From Palsa-506 sp963836355 (lineage in GTDB: Bacteria > Actinomycetota > Actinomycetes > Streptosporangiales > Streptosporangiaceae): DNA of 64,000 bases. The first letter of the stretch is position 1. Every line of letters begins with the position of its first letter. A program made the translations under genes and the position numbers. The notes beneath the pieces were generated by a model. It worked only from the letters and a program-made list of their open reading frames with translations. It was not told the origin of the DNA and did not search any database. The stretch covers positions 496,001-560,000 of the forward strand of contig CAWIJO010000007.1 of the NCBI GenBank assembly GCA_963836355.1, read 5' to 3'. This document shows, one piece after another, positions 17,482-25,147 of this stretch.

Positions 17482-17918
17482 ACGTCCCCCTGCAGCCCGT
17501 CGAGGTCCTCCTCGTCGAGGACGATCCCGGCGATGAGCTGATGACCCGCGAGGCATTCGAGGACAACAAGATCGGCAACACGCTGCACGTCGCGCATGAC
17601 GGTGAGGAGGCACTCGATTTCCTCTACCGCCGGGGCGCGCATGCCGACGCGCCCAGCGTGGACCTGATCCTGCTCGACCTCAACCTGCCGAAGTACGACG
17701 GGCGGCAGGTCCTCGAGCAGATCAAGTCCGATCCCGAGCTCACCCACGTGCCGGTGGTGATCCTCACCACGTCCGCGTCCGAGGAGGACATCCTGCGCAG
17801 CTATAAGCTGCACGCCAACGCCTATGTGACCAAGCCAGTGGACGTCAACCAGTTCATCGCGGCGGTGCGGCAGATCGACGATTTCTTCCTTTCGGTGGTA
17901 CGGCTGCCCAGGAGCTGA
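17478..17918 (+). CDS. Single-domain response regulator, Rcp1-like
   Basis: A 146-aa receiver-only protein of the Rcp1 type that pairs with Cph1-like kinases. The acidic pocket is E14-D15-D16, the phospho-acceptor is D67 in LILLDLNLP, with T98 and K119 (VTKPVD) completing the site. ATG overlaps the kinase stop (ATGA). With no output domain it probably relays phosphate or modulates the kinase. The operon ends here, and no gene follows on this strand for more than 3 kb. Confidence 0.94.
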   Translation: MNVPLQPVEVLLVEDDPGDELMTREAFEDNKIGNTLHVAHDGEEALDFLYRRGAHADAPSVDLILLDLNLPKYDGRQVLEQIKSDPELTHVPVVILTTSASEEDILRSYKLHANAYVTKPVDVNQFIAAVRQIDDFFLSVVRLPRS

Positions 17919-18046
17919 CTGGGGCTGACTGGGGCTGGGCCGACACGCCGGGACTGATGTCCTCGCCCCCGCTTCGGCCGGCTGATGCAGCCGGTTCTGA
18001 GGTCACCAGAGCAGGGCGCAGCGCTCAACAGCCGACTGTATTTACT

Positions 18047-18086
18047 GGTTAACATTTTGCCGGTTCACGCCGGTCATATGTTAACC
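18047..18086. promoter_or_regulatory. Inverted repeat GGTTAACAT / ATGTTAACC
   Basis: Perfect 9-bp arms at 18047-18055 and 18078-18086 are separated by 22 bases. The GTTAAC cores are AT-rich for this genome, so it could be a two-site operator or the base of a stem-loop. No assigned promoter is nearby. Confidence 0.4.
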
Positions 18087-18610
18087 GCTGACCAAACGCG
18101 CCTGGGTTCGGCGCTGATTGCCGTGGCCAGTGAGCCGATGTGCGGGGGCGTGAGGAGTCGAACCTTCGCCGGGCCCGTCCGGGCCTGGTCCGCGCTGCCG
18201 GGCCGCATTCCTGCGGCGGGCTTACGTCCCCTTGGGTTATGCGATTGTCTCCAGCCGCGGACGCCGTCGCCGTAATACCAGCGCCAGACCGCATCGCCGA
18301 CCGCGGCAGTCCCGACGGCGGCAAGGCGCCGGCCGGCCAGCCTGGCCCGGTTGCCGGGCCTGGCGGTCGCCGCCGTGACCTCGCGGAGCCTGCGCGGGAA
18401 CGTGCCGACCACCCGGACCTCCGGCGTCCGCGTCGCGCAGGACGCGTTCATCTGCCGCAGCCTGCCCGGGTCCGCGATGAACCGCTGCACCAGCCCCGAC
18501 GCGCAGCCGACCGGGTCGTCCATCGCGTTTACGTGCGTGTCATTGTGCACCAGGATCCAGCGCGGACGGGCCCATGTCCCTGGTCGTCTGGCGGCCCTCG
18601 AACGGCGCAA
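18074..18610 (-). CDS. Unrecognised open frame in a poorly conserved region
   Basis: A 178-aa frame, or about 155 aa if it starts later at VHNDTHVNAMDDP. I cannot place it in a family. The residues QRFIADPGRLRQMNASCATR and TPEVRVVGTFPRRLREV look protein-like, and AVGDAVWRWYYGDGVRG is Trp/Tyr-rich, while the last 60 residues look like random translation. It has no good ribosome site. It may be the remnant of a longer gene; the surrounding 1.3 kb also contains a gene with an internal deletion. Confidence 0.3.
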   Translation of the reverse strand: MRRSRAARRPGTWARPRWILVHNDTHVNAMDDPVGCASGLVQRFIADPGRLRQMNASCATRTPEVRVVGTFPRRLREVTAATARPGNRARLAGRRLAAVGTAAVGDAVWRWYYGDGVRGWRQSHNPRGRKPAAGMRPGSADQARTGPAKVRLLTPPHIGSLATAISAEPRRVWSAVNI

Positions 18611-18717
18611 AACGTCTCACCCCGGTCACTCCGGCCGCAAGGGCGATCGCCAACGGTCAGCGGTTACGTTCCTACGCTCCGGCGGGCAAAAACGTAACTG
18701 CAAGCGGATGGCCGGAA

Positions 18718-19185
18718 TCAGAGCACGGCGCGGGTCTGGCCGACGGCGGCCCGGGCGAAGGCATCGGCAACCGGGCCGGCGGCCGGGCCGGAACCGGCCG
18801 CCGGGGCTCCGTTGCCGGTTGCGGGCGGCGCGAGCGAAAGCCGGGCGAACTCGGCGGCGATGGCGTGCCACAGCCGCGCCCGGCGCAGCATGGCGTGATC
18901 GCCATTTCGGATCTCGATCGCGCTGACCTCGACGACCGCGCTGGCCCGCTCCGCGTACGCCCAGGTGTCCGCCGGATTGCAGACGCTGTCGTCGCTGCCG
19001 CGCACAGCGTCGCGGATGGCGTCCGCGACCGGGATCATCCGCAGCACGCTGACCTGAATCGGGCTGGTCGGGCTCCGGCTTACGGCACTGCCGCCGTGCG
19101 CCACCACGACGATTCCCGCGGCCCTGGCGGCGCCGCCGCCGGCGGCTGGCAACTTCTTGCGGCTCACCGGCAGCTTCCTTGTCAT
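18718..19185 (-). pseudogene. Alpha/beta hydrolase with internal deletion
   Basis: The 155-aa frame joins two ends of one alpha/beta hydrolase. Residues about 20-60 (GIVVVAHGGSAVSRSPTSPI, then VLRMIPVADAIRD) are the usual N-terminal strand and oxyanion region. From about residue 70 (ADTWAYAERASAVVEVSAIE, then RNGDHAMLRRARLWHAIAAEF) it is the C-terminal part with the catalytic His region. The roughly 100 residues between, including the GxSxG nucleophile elbow, are missing, so it cannot be a working hydrolase. The frame stays open across the deletion. The family assignment is from remembered motifs. Confidence 0.6.
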
Positions 19186-19245
19186 GGCTGCTGCCGAGGT
19201 TACCGTGCCAGCCGGCTGAGTGATCGCGCGCTGCCCCGGGTTCGG

Positions 19246-20021
19246 TCAGCTGCTGAAGAAGGACCGCAGCACGGGAGCGAGCAGCTCAGGCGGGATCTCG
19301 TGGAAGCCGCCGTCCAGGATGCGGTGCTGCGCCCCCGGAACCGCGTCGGCGACGGCGCGGGCGCCCTGCTGCAGCCAGTCGGGGCTGCCGGCGCTGGCGA
19401 TCGCCAGCGTGGGCACCTCGATGGCCGCCAGCCCGGTCGGCGGGTCGCCATCGCCCATGATCGTGGCGTCGTACCTGAGCGTGTGCGAAATCGCCTCCAG
19501 GGCCGGCCACATGGGGGTCTGCCGCATCCCGGCCACTGCGTCAGCGGGAACGCCCACGGCGGCGGTCATGAAGTATTCAACGGTGTCGCCTCGGCGGCCG
19601 GCGGCAGTAAGGCGGGACAATTCCGTTATAAAATCTGCCGGCGGTCGCGGGCTGTCGCCGATGCGGTACGGGGGCTCGAAAGCCGCCAGGCCGGATATGG
19701 CGAGGCCGCCTGCGGCCGCCAGCACGGCCAGTGCGGCACCGGAGGAACTGCCGAATGCGAAGGCGGAATCCGCCGAGCGCCTCGATGAGGCTGCCGAGAA
19801 TCCTCGACCTCGCGCTCGACGGCGTACGGCGCCGTGTCCGTGCTGTCGCCGCGGCCGCGGCGGTCGTAGCTGACCGCGGTGAAGTGCGGGGCCAGCACCG
19901 CGGCCAGCGGGGCGGTGGTCTGCCGGTCATTGAAGGCAGCGCCGACCAGGATCAGCACCGGGCCTTCGCCGGACCGGTCGTAGGCGATGGTGGTTCCGTC
20001 GGGTGCGGTGACCGTCCCCAT
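19246..20021 (-). pseudogene. Alpha/beta hydrolase interrupted by two one-base insertions
   Basis: Three successive frames encode one hydrolase of about 257 aa. It starts MGTVTAPDGTTIAYDRSGEG with RGRGDSTDTAPYAVEREVED, continues LGSLIEALGG in a second frame, then SAFAFGSSSGAALAVLAAAG (nucleophile elbow GSSSG) in the third, and ends DGGFHEIPPELLAPVLRSFF. Removing one base at 19798-19802 (GAATC) and one at 19766-19770 (GAATC) restores everything; both would become GATC. ATG 20021 follows a GGAGGAG leader and overlaps the MFS stop (TGATG), so the two genes are coupled. Total length is 3n+2, as expected for two extra bases. Confidence 0.75.
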
Positions 20022-21586
20022 CAGAGTTCTCCTCCTCCTCCTCCTCCTTCTTCTTCTGCTGCTGCTGGCGATGGGCTGGATGTGGCGTGAGATTGGCGCT
20101 GGCCGGATGGCAGCAGCGCCACGGCAAGCACGATGGCGGCTGCCACCAGCACGGCGGCGATCCAGAAGGCGAGGTGGTAGCCGCCGGTGAGCGCTGCCGC
20201 GGTGCCGTGGCCGCTGGCGACCAGCGCCCTGGTCCTGGATCCGGATGCGGTGGCCAGGACCGCGAGCCCGAGCGCGCCGCCGACTTGAGCGGTGGTATTC
20301 ACCAGGCCGGACGCGACGCCGGCATCCTCCGGGGTGGCGGCCGACATGGACAGGGTCATCAGCGCCGGGAAGCACGACCCGGCGCCTGCCCCGAGCAGCA
20401 GCATGACCGGCAGGATCCGGGTCAGGTAGGCGCTGCCGGGCGGCAGCTGCGCGAAGATGACGAGCCCGGCGGCGATCGCCGCCAGGCCGGGGAGCAGCGT
20501 CGCCCTCGCGCCGAAACGGGTGATCAGGCGCTCGGAGTAGCGCACCGACAGCGTTCCCATCACGACCGCGACCGGCAGGAAGGCAAGGCCGATCTGCAGC
20601 GGGCTGTAACCGAGGATCCGCTGCAGATACAGCGAGCCGAGGAAGAACGTGCCGAGCATGCCCGCGGCGCCGACCACCTGGATCAGGTTCGCCCCGCTGA
20701 CCGCGGCCGAGGCGAGGATCCGCAGCGGCATCAGCGGGTGCCGCGCGGTCAGCTGCCGGACGACGAAGCCGGCCAGCAGCGCCAGCGACAGCGCGCCGAG
20801 CCCGAGCGTGCGGGGCGCCAGCCAGCCGAGTTCAGCGGCCGGCTGCACGATCGTGAAGACACCCAGCATCATCGCGCCGGTGATCAGCAGGGCACCGGGG
20901 AAATCGGCGCCGTTGACCAGCCCGATGCCCTGATCGCGCTTGATCACGCGCGGGGCGACCGCCGCGGTCACGATGCCCACGGGAATGTTCACGAAGAAGA
21001 TCCAGTGCCAGCTGATGACCTCGGTGAGGATGCCGCCGGCCAGCAGGCCGACCGCGCCGCCCGCGGACGCGACGAAGGCATAGAAGCCGATCGCCCTCGC
21101 CTGCTCGCGCGGCCCGGGGAACATCGTCACGATCATGCCGAGTATCACGGCCGAGGTCAGCGCCCCGCCGGCGCCCTGCACGAACCTGGCGGCGATCAGG
21201 ATTCCCTGATCCTGCGCCAGCCCGCACAGCAGCGAGGCGGCGGTGAAGACGCCAAGGCCGGCCAGGAACACGTTCCGGCGGCCGGCCAGATCGCCCAGCC
21301 GCCCGCCGAGCAGCAGCAGGCCGCCGAAGGGGATCAGGTATGCGTTGATCACCCAGGCCAGCCCGGACTGGGAGAAGCCGAGGTCGGTCTGGATGGACGG
21401 CAGCGCCACGTTCACTATGGTCATGTCCAGGACGATCATCAGCATCCCGGTGCACAGCACTATCAGGGCCACCCTGCGGGACCGCTCGTCCCGGGCGGCG
21501 GGCCGAGCAGAGCCGGCCGCTGCGGCCGGCTCTGCCTGACAGGGCGGGGGCGCGTCGAGGACGAGCGGCCCGGCGTTGTCTTGCAC
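20021..21586 (-). CDS. DHA2-family MFS drug/metabolite exporter (EmrB/QacA type)
   Basis: About 521 aa with 14 predicted membrane helices. The proton-antiporter motif C region (VQGAGGALTSAVILG), the LDMTIVNVALPSIQTDLG motif in helix 1 and GGRLGDLAGRRNVF between helices 2 and 3 define the DHA2 group. GTG 21586 has GGGAG six bases upstream; ATG 21616 would add 10 residues but its AAGG is too close. The long open frame upstream to 21922 is shadow. The C-terminus ends in a Glu-Glu-Glu-Gly6 tail encoded by a trinucleotide microsatellite. The stop overlaps the start of the downstream hydrolase gene, so both form an operon. Confidence 0.9.
   Translation of the reverse strand: MQDNAGPLVLDAPPPCQAEPAAAAGSARPAARDERSRRVALIVLCTGMLMIVLDMTIVNVALPSIQTDLGFSQSGLAWVINAYLIPFGGLLLLGGRLGDLAGRRNVFLAGLGVFTAASLLCGLAQDQGILIAARFVQGAGGALTSAVILGMIVTMFPGPREQARAIGFYAFVASAGGAVGLLAGGILTEVISWHWIFFVNIPVGIVTAAVAPRVIKRDQGIGLVNGADFPGALLITGAMMLGVFTIVQPAAELGWLAPRTLGLGALSLALLAGFVVRQLTARHPLMPLRILASAAVSGANLIQVVGAAGMLGTFFLGSLYLQRILGYSPLQIGLAFLPVAVVMGTLSVRYSERLITRFGARATLLPGLAAIAAGLVIFAQLPPGSAYLTRILPVMLLLGAGAGSCFPALMTLSMSAATPEDAGVASGLVNTTAQVGGALGLAVLATASGSRTRALVASGHGTAAALTGGYHLAFWIAAVLVAAAIVLAVALLPSGQRQSHATSSPSPAAAEEEGGGGGGEL
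20031..20067. repeat. Compound trinucleotide microsatellite
   Basis: Six CCT units, then three TTC and three TGC units, lie in the last codons of the MFS gene and 10 bases upstream of the hydrolase start. They encode the acidic/glycine tail and also supply the GGAGGAG ribosome site of the next gene, so unit-number change could alter its translation without shifting frame. Confidence 0.8.
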
Positions 21587-21710
21587 GGGTATCTCCCTGG
21601 CTCGAAGTTTGGTCATCCTTACAGACTTAGTACGGAGCCGGGATTCACCGCTCGACATCCGCAGCCGGGCAAGATTGCCTGGGAACTGAGCTGACCGGAC
21701 GGGAGCCGTT

Positions 21711-22082
21711 ATGACCTGGGATGACCTGCTCGCCCACTGCCTGGCCAAGCCCGGCGCGTGGCAGGACGAGCCGTGGGAGGGCGACGCGGTGGTCAAGGTG
21801 GGCGGCAAGATCTTCGCATTCCTCGGGACGGAGGCCACGGCCTCGGTCGGGCTCAAGTGCGGGGCGACCCGCGAGGTGGCGGACGAATGGCTGCAGCGAT
21901 ACCCGGACGACGCGTCGGTCATGGCTTACATCGGCCGGTCAGGCTGGAATAGCCTGCGGATCGCCGGCGCGATCCCGGATGATGAGCTGCTTGAGGCCGT
22001 CGACGCCTCTTACCACACGGTGGTCAGCAAGCTGCCAAAGAAGGACCGCCCAGATCGTCCTGACCGGCCTGGCGGAGAATGA
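21711..22082 (+). CDS. MmcQ/YjbR (DUF419) family protein
   Basis: A 123-aa cytoplasmic protein with a CyaY-like fold. Family blocks are CLAKPGAWQDEPWEGDAVVKVGGKIFAFLG, split by typical turns, with SVGLKCG and the C-terminal SGWNSLRIAG and LLEAVDASYHTVVSKLPKK. Members are suggested to bind DNA but have no established role. It starts with ATG 21711 and is divergent from the MFS gene (124 bp between starts). The tyrosine phosphatase gene begins 4 bases after its stop, suggesting an operon. Confidence 0.92.
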   Translation: MTWDDLLAHCLAKPGAWQDEPWEGDAVVKVGGKIFAFLGTEATASVGLKCGATREVADEWLQRYPDDASVMAYIGRSGWNSLRIAGAIPDDELLEAVDASYHTVVSKLPKKDRPDRPDRPGGE

Positions 22083-22086
22083 TCCG

Positions 22087-22869
22087 GTGGCCTGGCTAAA
22101 GCTGGACGGCGCCGTCAATGTCCGCGATCTTGGCGGCCTGCCGGCCGGCCACGGGCGGCACGTCGCTGCGGGCCGGCTGCTGCGCGCCGACGACCTGAAC
22201 GACCTGTCGCCCGCAGACCTTGACCTGCTGGTCGGCCAGATCGGCCTGACCACGGTCATCGACCTGCGCAGCCCGGCGGAGGCCAGGGACCGCGGACCCG
22301 GGCCGCTGACCCGGACTGACGGGGTGCGATACGTGCGGCACTCGCTGCTGCCAGAGCTCGGCATCGCCGCCGACGTCGCCGACGCCACGTCGGCCCGGAT
22401 CGACCGGGCATTCGCGCGTTACCCGGCCGACGTCCGGTGCGGGCTCTACCTCGGCTACCTGGTGGAACGGCCAGCCGAGGTGGTGGCGGCGCTGGGCGAC
22501 ATCGCCTGCGCAGGCGGCCCGGTGATTGTGCACTGCGCGGCCGGCAAGGACCGTACCGGCGTGATCACCGCGATGGCGCTGACCGTCGCCGGAGTTCAGC
22601 CGGACGCCGTGATCGCCGACTACGCGGCCACCGCCGAGCGGATCGGCCCGCTGCTGGACCGGATGCGCAGCGCGCCCGCGTACGCGGCCGGCCTCGGCCG
22701 CGAGCCCGGCGGCGAGCATGTCCCGCGGGCCGAGACCATGGCCGCGTTCCTGGCCGCGGTGGAGTCGCGTTACGGCGGCATGCTGGAGTGGCTCTCCGCG
22801 CATGGCTTCGGCGCCGCGGACGCCGCGCTGCTCAAGTCTGAGCTGCTCGAGGTGGCGCCCGGGCCCTAG
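22087..22869 (+). CDS. Tyrosine-protein phosphatase (PtpB/SIW14-like)
   Basis: A 260-aa protein-tyrosine/phosphoinositide-type phosphatase. It opens with the family block LDGAVNVRDLGGLPAGHGRHV and LLRADDLNDLSPADLDLL, and carries the P-loop HCAAGKDRTG with nucleophile C150 and R156. VIDLRSPAEARDRGPG supplies the usual general-acid region. GTG 22087 follows GGCGGAG about ten bases upstream; the longer open frame in front is shadow inside the YjbR gene. It converges with, and overlaps by four bases, the LigD polymerase gene. Confidence 0.9.
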   Translation: MAWLKLDGAVNVRDLGGLPAGHGRHVAAGRLLRADDLNDLSPADLDLLVGQIGLTTVIDLRSPAEARDRGPGPLTRTDGVRYVRHSLLPELGIAADVADATSARIDRAFARYPADVRCGLYLGYLVERPAEVVAALGDIACAGGPVIVHCAAGKDRTGVITAMALTVAGVQPDAVIADYAATAERIGPLLDRMRSAPAYAAGLGREPGGEHVPRAETMAAFLAAVESRYGGMLEWLSAHGFGAADAALLKSELLEVAPGP

Positions 22870-23789
22870 GCCAGCGGTGCGAACAGGTCGCTGTCGCGCT
22901 CGACGCGGTCGAGTACGGCACCGGCGGTGAACCGCAGCCGGGCCGGGTCACCGCTGTCCGCGCAGTCAGCTACCTCATCCCAGGTGACCGGCGCCGAGAC
23001 GGTCGGCTCGGAGCCGCCGCGCAGCGAATAGGCGGCGACGGTGGTCTTGGCCGGATGATTCTGGTTCCAGTCGATAAGCACCCTGGCCCGGCGCAGTTGC
23101 TTCTTCATGTTCGTCACGACCAGCTCGGGATGGTCTTTCTCGACCGCCTGGGCGAGCCGCAGCGCGCGTTCCCTGGCGACGTCCCAGCCGGTACTGGCCG
23201 GCAGCTTCACGTACACCTGCATGCCCTTCGCGCCGCTAGTCTTCGCCACCGGCTCGCGGTGGCCTGCGGACAGCCGGTCGGCGATCCAGCAGGCGACGCG
23301 GCTGCACTCGACGATCGAGGCGCCCGGCCCCGGGTCAAGGTCGAAGACCAGGTGATCCGGCCGGCCGGGCGGCTGTCCGCGGCGGCCGATGTGCCAGAGC
23401 GGGACATGGAATTCGATCGCGGCCAGGTTCGCTGCCCAGATCAGGGCCGGGCGGTCATCGACGACCACGTACTCGACGTCCTCGCCGGATGATTCGGCCC
23501 GCCCCCAGCCGCCCCCGCCGCTGGACGGCACCTTAACGGTGCGAATCCAGTCCGGCGCATGTGACGGCACGTGCTTCTCGACGAACGACTTGCCGCCAGT
23601 GCCGTCCGGCCAGCGGCGGAAGGTCACCGGGCGGCCGGTCAGGTGGGGCAGCATCACGTCGGCGATCCGGGCGTAGTAGTCGAGCACCTCGCCCTTGGTG
23701 AAGCCGATTTCCGGGTACAGCACCTTGCCAAGGTTCGACAGCGATAGCGGCCGGCCGTCGACGGTCACCGCGACGCGCTCGGGGCTCAC
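22866..23789 (-). CDS. ligD: Non-homologous end-joining LigD polymerase domain protein
   Basis: A 307-aa stand-alone LigD polymerase/primase (AEP superfamily). It fills gaps and adds nucleotides, preferring ribonucleotides, at double-strand breaks together with Ku and a ligase. Catalytic acids are D150 and D152 in VFDLDPG, with the third in VLIDWNQN; the KTSGAKGMQVYV and SLSNLGKVLYP blocks are standard. The GTG start at 23789 overlaps the stop of the upstream ligase-domain gene (GTGA), so NHEJ activities that are fused in mycobacteria are encoded by adjacent genes here. No ku gene is in the window. Confidence 0.92.
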   Translation of the reverse strand: MSPERVAVTVDGRPLSLSNLGKVLYPEIGFTKGEVLDYYARIADVMLPHLTGRPVTFRRWPDGTGGKSFVEKHVPSHAPDWIRTVKVPSSGGGGWGRAESSGEDVEYVVVDDRPALIWAANLAAIEFHVPLWHIGRRGQPPGRPDHLVFDLDPGPGASIVECSRVACWIADRLSAGHREPVAKTSGAKGMQVYVKLPASTGWDVARERALRLAQAVEKDHPELVVTNMKKQLRRARVLIDWNQNHPAKTTVAAYSLRGGSEPTVSAPVTWDEVADCADSGDPARLRFTAGAVLDRVERDSDLFAPLA

Positions 23790-25088
23790 GCCGGGCCTCC
23801 GCCGTGCTTGGCCGGTGCGCCGCCGACTGGCGTTCTGGCCGGTCCGCGGCCGGCCGCGGCCCTGGCCCGCATCCTGGTGATCTCCTGCCAGTCCCGGCTC
23901 CGCCTGCCTGGGCGATAAGGCGCGTCCAGCCGCTTGGCGACGATGCCGTCGATGCCGTGCTCGCGGGCGGCGGCTAGCACGTCGGCGCCGCGCGCATCCT
24001 GGTACGAGTCGCCGGTCAGCAGGGACACCCCGGACAGGCCGAGCGCCTCAAGCTGGCGGCGGCGCTCGCGGTAGGGCAGGTCGAGCAGTGATTTCCCGCC
24101 GAGGTGCAGTACGTCGAAGACGACGTAGCTGACCGGCGCCTCCCTGGCGCGCCTGGTGGCCTCGGCCCGGCCGGATACGTTCAGCCGCCGCTGCAGGCGG
24201 TCAGGGCTGGGCCGCCCGTCAGCGCCGAGCGCGATGATCTCGCCGTCGAGTACGGCCGGGCGCGGCCCGACTTTCTGCCCGGCCTCGCGCAGTTCGGGAA
24301 ACGCGGCGGTGATGTCCTGGCCGTCGCCGTCGACGGCGCGGGCCCGGCCGCCGTCGACGTAGACGATGGCGCGCACCCCGTCCCAGCTGACCTCGTAGGC
24401 CCAGCCGTCGTCGTCGGCAGGCAGCGATCCGGCCGCTGCCAGCATTGGCCGGATGCTGTCCGGCAGCGGCTGGAATCCTTCCCGCGGGGGATTCCATCCG
24501 GTGGATCATCCAGTTCTTGCCGCCGGCCAGGTCGCCGGCCTTCCCGCTGCCCTTGCGGCTGGTCGTCCGGCTGGTCTTCCGGTCGGTCGAGAACAAGACG
24601 TAGCGGCCTTGCGCCCTGGATCCGTGCAGCACGACCTTGACCTCGGTATCACTCCACTTCTCCAGCTCGTAGTCACCGCGATCCCAGATGCTGACGTGGC
24701 CGCCACCGTACTCGCCCGGCTGGATGTCACCCTCGAAGCTGCCGTACTCGATCGGGTGATCTTCGGTGTGCACGGCAAGGTGATTCGTCTTGGGGTCCTC
24801 CGGGATGCCCTTCGGCAGCGCCCAGGAGACCAGGACGCCGTCGTGCTCAAGCCGGAAATCCCAGTGCAGGGCACGCGCATGGTGCTCCTGGATGACGAAG
24901 GACGGCCGACCCCGGCGCTTTCGCTGCCGCGGGCGCCCGGCGCCCATCGGCTCGGGAGTCCTGGCCGGATCGCGCTTGGCCCGGTAGGCACCGAGCGCGG
25001 CATCGTCGTCACGAGATGGTTTCGCGGCCATAGCCGGTTTCGCGACGCTGGCCGGCTTCGCGGCACGAGTGCGTCGCGGCGTCGCCAT
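23786..25088 (-). pseudogene. ligD: LigD 3'-phosphoesterase plus ATP-dependent ligase, frameshifted
   Basis: Two frames form one protein of about 433 aa. Residues 1-175 are a basic tail and a phosphoesterase domain (SFVIQEHHARALHWDFRLEH, LPKGIP). The rest is the adenylation core of a DNA ligase ending in the DGIVAKRLDAPYRPGRRSRDWQ block. The frame breaks at GATTC 24490-24494: deleting one T restores the conserved HRMDPP junction. Independently, the ligase motif I reads EVSWDGVR where KxDG is required, so the AMP-accepting lysine is a serine (AGC codon). The OB-fold domain after the core also appears absent. The ligase is probably inactive; the phosphoesterase domain may still work. Confidence 0.8.
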
Positions 25089-25147
25089 GCCCGGCACATA
25101 CCCGGGAGTTCCCTGGCTACGCGGGGCCTTTGCCTTTCAATCCGGAG

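Noticed and set aside
18130..18245. tRNA-like stretch on the minus strand (GGTTCGACTCC T-loop, a GCCGCA-GGAA-TGCGGC hairpin and a long variable-arm-like hairpin)
   Set aside because: The anticodon stem cannot be formed, the T-stem has only three pairs, and the acceptor pairing has a mismatch. A tRNA covariance-model search would settle it; I treat the resemblance as chance.
20087..21694. 535-codon plus-strand frame opposite the MFS exporter
   Set aside because: Gln/Asp/Arg/Gly-rich composition typical of antisense of a membrane protein; the minus frame has clear MFS motifs.
24470..24480. A further GAATC (24473-24477) next to the LigD frameshift as an additional insertion
   Set aside because: With only the 24490 site corrected the frame already reads through PLPDSIRPML; removing a base here would break it.
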